Shown: in pieces, positions 11,240 through 21,396 of the stretch
Layout: each line of letters opens with the position of its first letter
Numbering within the stretch: position 1 is the first letter of the stretch
NCBI GenBank assembly: GCA_933228895.1
Contig: OW121854.1
Location: forward strand, 7,567,131 to 7,631,130
Length of the DNA: 64,000 nucleotides
Reading direction: 5' to 3'
Source: Platycnemis pennipes
Taxonomy: Eukaryota; Arthropoda; Insecta; Odonata; Platycnemididae
The notes under the pieces: model-generated
What the model saw: only the letters and a program-made list of their open reading frames with translations
What the model was told of the DNA's origin: nothing
The model's database searches: none
Position numbers and translations under genes: made by a program

Positions 11240-11279
11240 GGTGCTTTGGTTCTCTGTCTGGAGTTGTTTGTAGATGCAA

Positions 11280-11874
11280 CTCGTACGCAGTGTAGATCTA
11301 TTTGAGGGGCAAGGTGTCGCTCTGAATCATGCCGCACTTTCAGCAATCGTAGATAAATCAACCGGTGCAAGGATTCCCGCACAATATTTCTTACAAGAAT
11401 ACACCCCCAAGGGAGACAGACAAATCAGCAATGGCAAGCACGAACTACGTCTCAGTGACCTGACTCGTAGGACTACGTAGGATGCTTGGTAGTGTTTGGC
11501 ATCGAGTGCTGGAACTCCAAACACTTGAGCTTCCACAATCAAGCGGCAATCGCTTGCGTTGCACGATGTTCTGGCGGTTGTTGGAATTTTAGAGATGTAT
11601 CAAGAGAAGTCTCAAACATTTCAAAGAACTCATTCGTTCGTTGGAAGTACGGTCAAAAATTGAGTTAAGAGGATAGCTAAATTGTAATATTTTGAGCAGT
11701 ATTGCATCAAACATGAACAACATCGTGCAACAGGAGCATTTTCCTCAATTGACTCTCAAATCATTGGATTCAGGCGTTTGATGCAACATTTGATTCAAGG
11801 TATGACGCATCGTATAGCGCCGTCTTCAGCAGCCACGGTTGGAGCAGCAGATATCGAGAGGCATCATCCGCTGT
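11280..11874. other. Unassigned stretch with short open frames
   Basis: Overlapping frames occur at 11274-11480 (plus) and 11327-11542 (minus). Neither has a domain that I recognise. The stretch separates the Penelope-like fragment from the family G element. Confidence 0.35.
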
Positions 11875-12610
11875 TAGGGTGGTTGTTCCGAAAAGTGCAA
11901 GTATTGTCATTTTTTTATATTTTCAGCACTTATAGAACTGAAGTTACTCCTTCTAATAAAGTAAAGAATAATAATACCAACCCATACTCCTTTTTGCACA
12001 AATTTCATTTTAAATTACATACGATTAACGGCGAGAATGGCCGTCACATGGGAATATAACATTTAAAAAGACCATAGTGACATGTCATTTTTGCAAAAAA
12101 CTGATATTTTATGCGTAATTTCACAAGGAACAAAATGACACGAAAAAAAGGCATCAACCTACCGTACTTTTCGCTATATCCACCAACTTCTACGCTTATA
12201 GCAGACGAAATGCGTTTGTTGACTTCAAGTTACGCTGCGGTCGCTGTTGCCAAAATGGTTGGCGTATGAATAATATCATTACTAATGAGATATTAAAGAA
12301 TATTTCAAGAAATATTTTAACATTACGTTTGATAGTAATATTCTGGTGTTATACATTAGTAAATTCATTGAGTACATGAATTTATTTCTTTAAAGTTCGT
12401 GCTGAATGACTTCATCGACGAGATGATTAAAATTATCATAATAAATAAATCCTTCGACTTTCCATCGTATTTCTTGTGATACTTATGACCTTCAATAGCT
12501 TAGGTAATTTTCTTTGGGAAGTAAGGATCACTTAGCAGGCATATACTCGTACTTAAATAATTAAGATTCCTTAGACAACTTGACTCAAGCAGTCGCAGGC
12601 CAACCTCCTG
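11875..12610 (+). mobile_element. Family G inverted-repeat element, copy 1 (~736 bp)
   Basis: Matches 57807-58542 along its whole length and in the same orientation (for example CCCATACTCCTTTTTGCACA and CGAGAATGGCCGTCACATGG). It starts near AGGGTGGTTG and ends CAACCTCCTG, an imperfect inverse. No coding capacity. Interpreted as a MITE-like DNA element. The target duplication is not resolved. Confidence 0.7.
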
Positions 12611-12910
12611 AGGAGAAAGAGTGAGAAAGAGGACGTGCCGTGATCAAATTCTTCTGATCCAGAGAGAGAGAGAGTTAAAGATGGCGGACGTTGATGTCTC
12701 TCATCTAAAGATGGCCGTTACGTGAGATGCTTGAAGTTCTCACTTTTCTTTTTTTGCGTCCAATGTTCAGTTTAGCTTTTTCGATTAAATGTTTCGATTT
12801 TTCAGAGGGCCGTCCCCTTCCCGCATTCAGTGTTCTCTTCTTGGGCCCCAAGAAGACCGCGTTGGAGGTTTATCGCTGGACCACTGGGTCATTTTTCACC
12901 CTGCCGCGAA

Positions 12911-12990
12911 AGTCTCCGTTGTCAGGTTGGCGGTGAACCGGCCTTCCTACAAAAGAGCGGCGGGTTCGAATCCCATTCCGGGAAGGACCT
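12911..12990 (+). repeat. tRNA-derived SINE head remnant
   Basis: Contains a RNA polymerase III B-box-like GGGTTCGAATCCC near 12962-12974, with an A-box-like GGTTGGCGGTGAACC about 50 bases upstream. A full cloverleaf cannot be drawn, so this is a SINE or decayed tRNA-like sequence rather than a tRNA gene. Confidence 0.4.
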
Positions 12991-13919
12991 TGTTTTAATG
13001 GAAGCAGTATGGTTAGGTTGGGTTTCAACGTATACGAAAATATGGCACCGCCTTAAAGCGTCATATCCTTGCTAGTATGATCCCCTGAGATAGCACCTAA
13101 TAGTAGCCATGCTAAAACAGTGGTGGTGCATCCCCTGAAAGGCACCGATTTTTAATGTTGTATCGTAATTTCCACCCCAATATGCAACAGTGAGGGTAGA
13201 GAGAAAAGGGGTGGGGGGGGCGTGGCAGGAAAAATAAAGAGGCTACAGGGAGAAAAGACAATGAGCGAATTCTGGTATCTCGTAGCTTTCTGTTACTACT
13301 CCTTGCAGTGTAAATCATGTATTTGTTTTTAGTAATGTTCTATACTAAACGATGAGAATGACAATACCTGATGCCTCATCAATGAACAGGCAAATTAACC
13401 TAATTATCTGCTTTGATTTTTATGTTAATGTTATTTCTTGCTCTTATCCAGCAAATAAAATGCCCAAAAAATAATGTTTAGAGTAATATATATATTTTAT
13501 AGTCAGGAGTTAGGTCCATTAGAATTGAAATACCAAAACTTATGCCAACGTTTCGGATATTTATGTATCCATCTTGAGGAAAATTGGTATATATATATTA
13601 TAATAAAAGAGGTCGAGAAACAGATCATATGAATTATTTAGCGTAGAGTTTTGACTTAAGATCTCCTTCTAAGGAAACGTGTGTAATTTTTTAATCCTTA
13701 AAAGTTCAGTTTTAATAACGAAGGTGTATGAACTTTGACCTGATGTACCCACTACCTAAATGGTTATGCATTTTGAAAACGTATTAGCCATATCTACTCA
13801 TTATGTAATTAAAGAACAATATTTTTACTGAAATGTGTAGCACGGAATAATTTTACGAAAAATGTTTCAGTAAAAAATTACTTATTAAAACCCTTTTTTT
13901 TTGGTAACATTAAAGTCTC

Positions 13920-14010
13920 AGTTGAGCTTCCTTCTCTCCTGTGGAAATCTAGGGCCCGGGTTCGAGTCCTCTAGGGAGAAACATTTTTGTCACCTTGTGG
14001 AAATTCCATT
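13920..14010 (+). repeat. tRNA-like SINE remnant
   Basis: CCCGGGTTCGAGTCC near 13956-13970 is a B-box. The following TTTTTGTCACCTTGTGGAAATTC resembles the sequence after the B-box at 31.77 kb, which suggests that both belong to one small SINE family. Confidence 0.4.
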
Positions 14011-14177
14011 TTTTGCGTTTAGCGAATGACTCCTCTAAGGCATTCGCATCTATTTGTTTAAGATGTGAATGTGAAAACATTTATTCTTCCATCCAAGAAA
14101 TTTTTCATTATTCTGTATTCAATGGTTGACTAGCAGTTGACCTCTGTAGCTTACCTGACAGGCAGAATAGCGCGATA

Positions 14178-14873
14178 TCTACATCTACATAATACCCTGC
14201 AAGCCACCACAAAGGTATGTGGCAGGGGGAGATTTCTCACCAAACATGCAATATATATTATGCATAAAAAAGGAATAGTATTAATATACTAGTCAGAACT
14301 TCACTATTTAAAAAAGATAGAAATTGCAAAGCAAACATGCAAAAACATTCTGTTAGTAGGGTTAGCTTTAAGTACTCATACCAACATGCAGCTACCAATG
14401 CTATCCATTGCTACTCTCCAATTGGACATATTTACCGTTATTCGAATCTCTAATTGTGCGAGGGAAAAAGGACATTTTGAATCGGTCAGTTCGGCAATCA
14501 ATTTCTCTAATTTTATGATTATGGCCCAGACTGCCGTAGTAAGTTGGGGTTCGCAAAATATTTTTAACATCATCACTGAAATTATTGTCTTGGAATTTAT
14601 TTAAGAGATTAAGTCTAAATTTCAACCTGCGATCTGATAATGATTCCCATTTTAATTCATTTAATAGACTGGTTAGGCTAATATAATTATCGTATCGTCC
14701 CTTTACAAATCTAGCCGATCTTCGCTGCACACGTTCAAGTTCATTATTTTGACCAATTTCGTAGGAATCCCATACATGTATGTGCTAGGAGGAGAACTAT
14801 TCTTTTTCCAAAAATTAATTACTACACATTTTTTAAAATTTAATTCTTACTTCCATGTATCACACCATTTTTC
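14178..14873 (-). mobile_element. CR1-like LINE 3' part, family A
   Basis: On the minus strand there is a 109-codon open stretch (14730-14401). It holds the QRRSARFVKGRYDN, LNELKWESLSDRRLKFRLNL and ILRTPTYYGS blocks, then DHNHKI-type and FFPRTIRD. The 3' UTR reaches the CTACATCTACATAATACCC tail at 14178. Upstream sequence to 14873 matches the post-RT spacer of other copies. The family E element at 14874 interrupts the LINE, so E inserted later. Confidence 0.8.
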
Positions 14874-15411
14874 AATGGGGTCGTTTACCATATTTTTTTA
14901 TTGCCGAATCTGATAGAATTTGTGAAATAAAAGGAAATGTATTTTTCCGTTTTCTGATCCGACAATTATTTCCCGAGTTATAAGCGTCGAAAAACTGATG
15001 CTATTAACCCTTTCGGAAAAGTGGGTGTGGTGCAACCTCTGACGTATATCTACTTCGTCCAATCACAACTGAGCCCGCGAAGCTACTTCGCCTTATCGCA
15101 AAGGGGGGGACACGGCTGACTCGGCCAATGGGAGCGATTTTGACAGCATCTGTGCGAGCAGACCTTCCGAGAACCCCCCTCCACTCCCTTCCCCCTCCCC
15201 TGAAATCAGTCAAGGACGGGAGGAAAATGACGTCAATGTTATCACAGCAGCATTTTCGGTGGGCCTCACCTTTTGCTTATTTTAATTTTTGATTTATGAG
15301 TGAATGGTTGTGGTTCGAAGATTAATTTTTTCACTAAAATTCTTTTATGGTTTCCATCTACCGATTTCGCGCACGAAATTGCGATTTCGGTTCCGAGTAA
15401 ACGCCCCCATT
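14874..15411 (-). mobile_element. Family E inverted-repeat element, copy 2 (538 bp)
   Basis: Reverse orientation to copy 1 and the same length. Termini are AATGGGGTCGTTTAC and GTAAACGCCCCCATT. The TGACGTCA palindrome is retained near 15228. It sits inside a family A LINE: LINE-like sequence precedes it and probably resumes after it. Confidence 0.8.
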
Positions 15412-15554
15412 GCTTTTAGGTCATCATTTAAATATTCTTTATCGTTTGGGAGTTTGGAGAGAGATGAGATATTTTGTTTGGTATAGCGTTCGTTTGTAAG
15501 TAATGGGGTCTCGGGTTTCCATTAAACTTATAACTTTTGAGAGCCATGGCATAG

Positions 15555-15870
15555 ACTCAGGTGACAAAAGAAGAAGGCTTAATAAGAGTAGGAGAGAAAA
15601 TATGTCTACTGAAAACCTTAAAAAGAAGACGGGACAACTTAATTGGCCACATCTTATGGCACGATGGTCTGATGAAGACAATCGTCGAGGGAAAAGTGAG
15701 CGGGAAGTATGGAAAAGGCAGGCCTTCTCGTATGAGGTATATAGAGCAAGTTGTGAAGGATGTAATAGATAAGAATTCGGTAGATATGAAGAGGTTGGCC
15801 GATAGAAGAATCGAGTGGAGTGCTGCGACAAACCAATCCTAGAATTGTTGACCCTTGATGATGATGACCA
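15555..15870 (+). mobile_element. LINE, family C, short 3' fragment
   Basis: Decodes to the last ~90 residues of the family C protein (GEKICLLKTLKRRRDNLIGH, HDGLMKTIVEGK), with a frameshift, and ends CCTTGATGATGATG. An imperfect direct repeat (catagactca before, catagaatca after) may be the target duplication. Confidence 0.75.
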
Positions 15871-16507
15871 TAGAATCATGTTGAGTTGTTGCATTCTAGA
15901 ACTCCCAGGGGGAAGAGCTCACCCAAAATCGATAGGCATGTGCATTTTATAAGCTGAAATGCTTTTAAGTGAGCTTCAAAAACCTCGCCATGGAGTCAAC
16001 CAGCCATCGGAGTGAAATATTAAAACTCCGGTCGATCAACAAAACATGTACTAAGGTACGCTCCCTTAGAGATTCTTCTGATCTTTTCCCTATTATTTTT
16101 AAAAGCCTTTTTCACATTTCACTCAAAAATTTCACTCTGTTTATTGATATAATGCTATGAACATATAATGCTTGCAATGATCAATTATTGAAAATTTTTG
16201 TTCGGTCATATAGAAATACCACCCCATTAAGTCAATCTTTGCTTTAATCATTGGCATTTATTAATGCCAATTAAAATTAAAGGGAACTACATTTACTATC
16301 TCCAAAAAATATTAATATCTAATATTATATGTTATAAACACTATCAGATCTGGCGGCTACGTGTCTTTTCTTAGGACCCGCGATGCATTCCAAAGTGGAC
16401 AAATCAAAAGAATCCATTAATAAAAAAAAGCGATGACAAAACATTTCTTTTAGTTGCCTTATTTCCTCTATGAAATATCAACATCAGCCAATAGAGCGCA
16501 TCGTCCC
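15871..16507. other. No recognisable feature
   Basis: AT-rich DNA without coding signal or repeat match. Confidence 0.45.
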
Positions 16508-17133
16508 TTAGACAATGGCAGTTAGAACCTAACCTTGAAAGGTGTGTAGATATTAATTTTTGGAAGAAGAATAATTCAATAGAGCGATCCTATAGCATTA
16601 GTAACACGACGATTGAAAGCGATGAAACCATAAGGTACTTGGGCGTAACAGTCCCTAAATATATATCGCGGGGAAGACATCCGGGAAACATGCGGCCGAG
16701 CCAAGAGAAAACTAGGATTTATAAAAAGAGTACTTGGGAATGTGATGAGAAGACTAAAAAGCGATGCTATTAGTTAGGCCCCCCCTTGAGTATGCAGCCA
16801 GTGTATGGGATCCTAATGAATTAGGTTTGATCAGAGAACTAGACAGCGTACAGCGTAGAGCAGCTAGATTCGTTAAAAGGTGTTACGATAGGTTGAGTAG
16901 TGTTTCAGAATTAGTTCAAGGATTAGGGTGGGAATCATTATCAGAGCGTAGGTTAAAGTACAGATTAAATCTATTAGAGAAATTTCAATCGGATAGCTTT
17001 ACTGAAGATTTTAGAATTTACATGAGTCCCTATAGTTTCTTGTTTGCATGACGGTAGTGCATGCTTGGTGATCTTCACCCCCTGCCACGCACCCTCGCGG
17101 TGGCTTTCAGGGTATCGTGTAGATGTAGATGAG
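16508..17133 (+). mobile_element. CR1-like LINE, family B, 3' part with internal deletion
   Basis: Begins in the post-RT region (GACAATGGCAGTTAGAACC matches 23.74 kb reversed). It then carries RPPLEYAASVWDPNELG, VQRRAARFVKRCYDRLSSVSELVQ and SERRLKYRLNLLEKF. After FTEDF the sequence jumps near 17015 directly into the 3' UTR, removing about 230 bp that are present in the copies at 23.2 and 27.6 kb. It ends in the GTATCGTGTAGATGTAGATG signature. Confidence 0.8.
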
Positions 17134-17863
17134 TATTCTTGCGCGGGTGCTTCAACACGGGACAGCGTTCACTCCTTACCCGGGGTCATTCTTCACTTCC
17201 AAGTATCCACTGAAGGCCATTTTCATCTCGGGAGGCTTAGTACGGGAGGAGAGGGATGAAGTATGGGACGCCAGGTTGGTTATTTCTCCAGTCACTTACT
17301 GCTCTCTAGCCACTTGAAACGAAATGCTTTTAGCACGTCATAGCGTCTTATTAAGTCAAATCCAAACAAATGAAACGCGAGGACCGACTCATCAATCTAC
17401 CCAGCATTCCTTCCAGTCCGAAACGTTTCTACCCGTTCACCTTGGTGCTCCTCGCCCTTCCCCCCCCCCCCCGCCTCCTCCCCCCCCTCCTCCTTCCCTC
17501 ACCACCTCCCCCTCACCTCCACCTCCCCCTCACCTCCACCCCCTCCTCCTCGCCCTTGGACCTCCTGGATCGTAACTTCGGGGCAGTGTTCTGAGGTCTG
17601 ACCCGCAGTGATTCACTCGCTCACTCACCTGAGTTGGAGACTCGTGGGCTGTTGTTTCGTCGGAGACTCGAGCGGATAACCTCTCCGCTCAACGCGTGCG
17701 CGACGGAAGAAGAAGATGAAGTGAGGCTCTTCTCCAGATTGAATTCCCAAGTCTATAAAAATGCCAAGGGATGAGAAGAGGGTGTACAGTGTTGCCAAGA
17801 GTATTTCTCCTTATCTGCGATGAGGAGAATAATAACACTTGAATAGGAGAATATGGGAGCGAT
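17134..17863. other. No gene; C-rich low-complexity tract 17458-17560
   Basis: The CCT/CCA-rich tract produces proline-rich frames that are compositional. The rest shows nothing recognisable. Confidence 0.5.
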
Positions 17864-18482
17864 ATTGTATGGGATAGGTGAAAGAGTTCTGTCACCTGGG
17901 AAGCAGAGTAACCAACGATGGACGAAGCAAGAGAGAAATAGTCAGTAGAAAAGCCCAGGCGAAGAGGGCATTCTATCAAAAGAAGAACCTACTTACAGCT
18001 GGAAATACAAACTTGGAAGTAAGGAAGCAATTCATCAAAATATATATCTGGAGCATGTTTCTTTACGGTAGTGAGGCAAGGACGATGACAGCAGCGGAGA
18101 AGAAAAGGGTAGAAGCATTCGAAATGTGGTGCTATCAAAGAATGGTGAAGATAAAATGGATCGACCGAGTGACCAATGAAGAAGTCCTCAGAGGAGTGGG
18201 AGAAAAGAGAAGTCTGCTGAAAACTATAAAAAGAAGACGGGACAACTTAATCGGCCAAATCTTAAGACGCGATGGCCTGATGAAGAGAATCGTCGAAGGA
18301 AAAGTGAACGGGAAGAATGGAAAAGGCAGGCCTCGTATGAGTTACATAGAACAGGTCGTAAAGGACGTGAAAGAGAGGAACTACGTTGGTATGAAGAGGT
18401 GGCTGATAGAAGAATCGAGTGGAGGGCTGCTTGAAACTAATCCCAGGATTGTTGACCCTTGATGATGATGATTGTATGGGAT
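17864..18482 (+). mobile_element. LINE, family C, 5'-truncated insertion with perfect 12-bp target duplications
   Basis: The element body runs 17876-18470 and ends in a TGATGATGATG tail. It is flanked by attgtatgggat at 17864-17875 and again at 18471-18482. The duplication fixes both the 5' truncation point and the 3' end, and shows insertion by target-primed reverse transcription. Confidence 0.9.
17878..18462 (+). pseudogene. Family C LINE protein, C-terminal 194 residues (open)
   Basis: An uninterrupted frame covering the region after the RT catalytic core. Blocks in order: HLGSRVTNDGRSKREIVSRK, NLEVRKQFIKIYIWSMFLYG, TMTAAEKKRVEAFEMWCYQR, IDRVTNEEVLRGVGEKRSLL, RRRDNLIGQILRRDGL and GKGRPRMSYIEQVVKDV. 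The frame starts where reverse transcription stopped, so the RT and endonuclease are absent and the ORF has no independent function. The intact frame indicates a fairly recent insertion. Confidence 0.85.
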
Positions 18483-18869
18483 GTAGACCAGGAAGCAGGC
18501 AGCACTTACATCTGGGATGGTTTCAATGTGGTGAGAGAGAGGAGGGGCTGGGCGGTGATTGGATGAGGAGCCTAGTAGATTTGAGAATGTCACACAAGTT
18601 TGCCTAGCGTCTGAATCAGGTTGAAGGGTAGGAGGGCAGGAGAAGAGAAATAGAAGCGTAATTTTTTCCATAGAGAACAAGTATTTGCGGATGTTTTTGA
18701 TGCTGTGGGTGCCAAGAAAGTGTGATGTGAAGAAATTAAGGCTATGTGAGGAGTCAGACTTGGCACGGGGTCGAAATTAGCAGTGGATGGGAGAATTTTG
18801 TTTTGGGGCAGTTTTTCCGGGTCACCCGCGTTTCCTGAGTGAAGGTGTAGGCTGTCCGTATACTGTTGG
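18483..18869. other. No recognisable feature
   Basis: Purine-rich DNA. It is the continuation of the locus into which the family C LINE inserted. Confidence 0.4.
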
Positions 18870-19182
18870 AGGGAAGAGGCGTTGTTGCATATTCGGTGTC
18901 CTATCGGAGGGTCGGGTTTCGAATCCCGGGAGTAGGAAATATTTTTCATTGCTCATCCGGCCCCTACTTGAGTGTCTTATGGAGAACAATTTAAGTTCAG
19001 TACTCCGTCCGTCGGATGGGACGTTAAGCCGTGGTCCCCTTGGCGCCTTTCCGATAAGAGCGGGCACATTCTGACGCCGGGTTTCACTCCACCCTTCCTC
19101 CTTCCCCTACCATTCCCATCCTTGTACCTTTCCTCCTGGTTGAAGCGCCAATTAGTGCGGAAACAAACCCAAAAACACACGA
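18870..19182 (+). repeat. tRNA-derived SINE, family S1, copy a
   Basis: The head has a B-box (GGGTTTCGAATCCCG near 18914). The conserved body follows: CATCCGGCCCCTACTTGAGT, then AGTACTCCGTCCGTCGGATG and GGACGTTAAGCCG. It ends with a pyrimidine-rich segment (CATTCCCATCCTTGTACCTTT) and AGTGCGG. The same body occurs at 20.6, 36.7 and 38.9 kb. Confidence 0.75.
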
Positions 19183-19257
19183 TGATTTTTCCCGTTGATT
19201 AGTCCTTCGACGATTGTCTTCATATTGTCTCATGATGAGGCCGAGTTGTCCTGTCGT
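19183..19257 (-). mobile_element. LINE, family C, left part of a copy split by LINE D
   Basis: TCGACGATTGTCTTCAT and GGCCGAGTTGTCC (plus reading) match the reverse complement of the family C 3' coding end at 62.33-62.39 kb. The rest of the same copy resumes at 20119. Confidence 0.6.
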
Positions 19258-20118
19258 ATATCTATATCTACGACATACCCTGCAAGACACCTCGAGGTGT
19301 GTGGCAGGGGATGCATCCACACCAGGAACAATGACACTACAAACAAAAATGAACAACAAAAAAACACCACTCCTTTAAAACTAATTAGGGGGAAAAAAGA
19401 AAAAACTACCAAATCCCAATCATGACTTGACTTGACTTGTGCTTTATTTTACCTCAGGACAGACATGCAGGACAGACCCACAATACCATGCAGAACATAA
19501 ATCTGACACCAATTTAATAGATACTCGTGCATTCAAAAAAAGCAATGCATACGAGTAACATATTCATTTGAACAAGAAATAAAAAATACTATTGAGCCTC
19601 TCTTAATATTACCTCAATAATTATTACCGATTTACGCGATGCCTAACGTTCTGATTTCGAATCGTGCGTGGAAAAAATGAAATTTTAAACTATACGACCT
19701 GCAATTTATCTCCTTAATTTTATTAGTATTATCGAGCCTACCATTGTAAGTCGGAGCCAGAAATATATTCCCATCCCAATTCGGCTAACGTACCAGACAC
19801 ACTGCTTTCCCTATCGTAACACCCTTTTACATATCTCGGTGCTCTTCGTTGTACTCGATGCAATTTGTTAATTAAGCCTGCTTCACAAGGGTCCCATATA
19901 CTCGCATCATATTCTAGGTGAGGTCTAACAATTGAAAAATAGCAACGTTCCTTCACCCTCTCCTCACTCTTCCCTATTATTCTTTTAATAAACCCCAACT
20001 TTCTATTTGCTTGACTGCATATTTCCCTGATATGTTTCCCCGTGATAGATCCTGAGTAAGTGTTACCCCTAAGTACTAAACTGATTCCATGTTTATTAAT
20101 TCCGTACCTTGAATCATA
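19258..20118 (-). mobile_element. CR1-like LINE, family D, inserted in LINE C
   Basis: On the minus strand it encodes HIREICSQANRKLGFIKRII, CYFSIVRPHLEYDASIWDP and QRRAPRYVKGCYDRESSVSG, then a ~480-bp 3' UTR that ends at 19258 with the shared LINE 3' signature (CACACCTCGAGGTGTCTTGC, GGGTATGTCGTAGATATAG). Family C sequence lies on both sides, so D landed in C. The 5' truncation is at 20118. Confidence 0.8.
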
Positions 20119-20398
20119 TAGATTCTTTCTATCGAGTCTTCTTAGGGTATTCAGAATATTTCTCTTTTCTCTCACTCTTCTTAGGACATCCTCGTTACTC
20201 ACTCGGTCCATCCATTTAACCCTCATCATTCTTCTGTAGCACAACATTTCGTATGCTTCCACACTTCTCTTCTCCGCTGCTGCCATCCTCCATGCTTCAC
20301 TGTCATTTAGAAACATGCTCCAGATGTTGATGAATTGTTTTCTTATTTCTACGCTTGTATTTCCAAGTGTCAGGAGATACTTTTTTTGTCGAATTCTC
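20119..20398 (-). mobile_element. LINE, family C, right part of the split copy
   Basis: The minus strand decodes to family C residues (NDSEAWRMAAAEKRSVEAYE, MCYRRMMRVKWMDRVSNEDV, REKRNILNTLRR) and upstream sequence to about 20398. It reads in frame into LINE D at 20118, creating a 192-residue chimeric open frame (20316-19738) that is an accident of insertion. Confidence 0.75.
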
Positions 20399-20582
20399 TA
20401 TTTAGGGCAGTCCAGGGAAGTCCAATCGGACAAATAAAAAAATTCAAGATGGGTGTCCCAAGATTGAAACCCCTGTCTAAGGAGTGGCGTCATTGTAAAA
20501 TGTTGAGAATCACTGTCCTTAGCCATAAAATTTCCCGATTGGTAAGGTAATCGGTCAGGTATAAGACCAACATTTTGGTCTG

Positions 20583-20875
20583 ATTTTTGCTGTTAGAATA
20601 CTGTCCTCACACTCAGAGGGCCCGGGTTCGTATCCAGGCCTTGAGAGATATTTTTCATTGGCAAACCGGCCCCTACTTGATTGCTTTGTGGATACTATTC
20701 GAGTTCAGTACTCCGTCCGTTAGTTGGGACGTTTATTCGCTGCCCCCTTGTCACCTTTTCGTAAAAAGCAAGCTGGTGCAGACGCCAGTTATATCTACTC
20801 TTTGCATTCCCTTCCATGTACCTTTCCTTCTGATCTGAACCCCCAATCAGCACAGGTATGGATTTGAAAAATATA
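20583..20875 (+). repeat. tRNA-derived SINE, family S1, copy b (diverged)
   Basis: B-box GGGTTCGTATCC near 20622-20633, then ACCGGCCCCTACTTGATTGC, AGTACTCCGTCCGTTAG, GGGACGTTTATTCGC and a CCATGTACCTTTCCTTCTGA 3' part. More diverged than copies a and d. Confidence 0.65.
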
Positions 20876-21014
20876 TTATACCACAGCTATATCTTTATAG
20901 TGCACTATTGAATGAAAATAATACGATTGCCTTCATCTGAGAAACCATGAGAATAAGTTCTTAGATTAATTTATTTGCAATTCGGTCCGCCCAGGAAATG
21001 GATATGTTCACTGG

Positions 21015-21396
21015 GAAGGAAAGGTTGGAGTTTTGTTGAATTCATGTATCAATTAAATTTCATTGTGTCTGTCCATTCACATATTTTAGAGTTGAAGTGC
21101 CACCTTGAGTGTTAAATATGATGTATCAGGAACAAAGGAAAGGAAGGAAAAGTTGGAGTTTTGTTGAATTCATTTATCAAATTAACTTTATTGCGTCTAT
21201 CCAGTGACATATTTTAGTATTGAAGTGTCCCCCTGAGTGTAAAATATGATGTATCAGGAACAAAGGAAGGGAAGGAAAGGTTGGAGTTTTGTCGTATTCA
21301 TGTATCAACTAAATTTCATTGCATCTATCCATTGACATATTGAAGAATTGAAGTGCTACCCTGAGTGTAAAATATGATGCATCAGGAACAAAACTA
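21015..21396 (+). repeat. Minisatellite, 128-bp unit, 3 copies
   Basis: TTGGAGTTTTGT starts at 21025, 21153 and 21281 (period exactly 128). Each unit contains ATTCATTTATCAA-like, GTCTATCCATTGACATATT-like and GTAAAATATGATGTATCAGG segments, with about 5-10 percent differences between units. No coding. Confidence 0.85.

Larger units (their letters stand above)
10390..11240 (-). mobile_element. Penelope-like element, 3' part
   Basis: Minus-strand fragment made of a GIY-YIG endonuclease domain (10772-11239) and about 380 bp of downstream sequence. The downstream part closes with a hammerhead-like motif (10411-10446). In Penelope-like elements the GIY-YIG domain lies C-terminal to the RT, and hammerhead motifs occur in the terminal repeats, so order and content agree. 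No RT could be read upstream (above 11240), so the copy is 5'-truncated. Confidence 0.8.
12611..14177. other. No gene; contains two tRNA-like remnants listed separately
   Basis: AT-rich DNA. Near 13550-13580 there is a hammerhead-like relic on the minus strand (CTCAAGATGGATA...TATCCGAAACG). The remainder shows nothing recognisable. Confidence 0.45.

Noticed and set aside
12675..12720. AAGATGGCGGAC and AAGATGGCCG as YY1/Pho sites
   Set aside because: Two short motif matches without any promoter context are not sufficient.
17458..17560. Proline-rich protein
   Set aside because: CCT/CCA low-complexity DNA gives proline in several frames.
19738..20316. 192-codon frame as a novel protein
   Set aside because: It is the junction of LINE C and LINE D reading in frame by chance.
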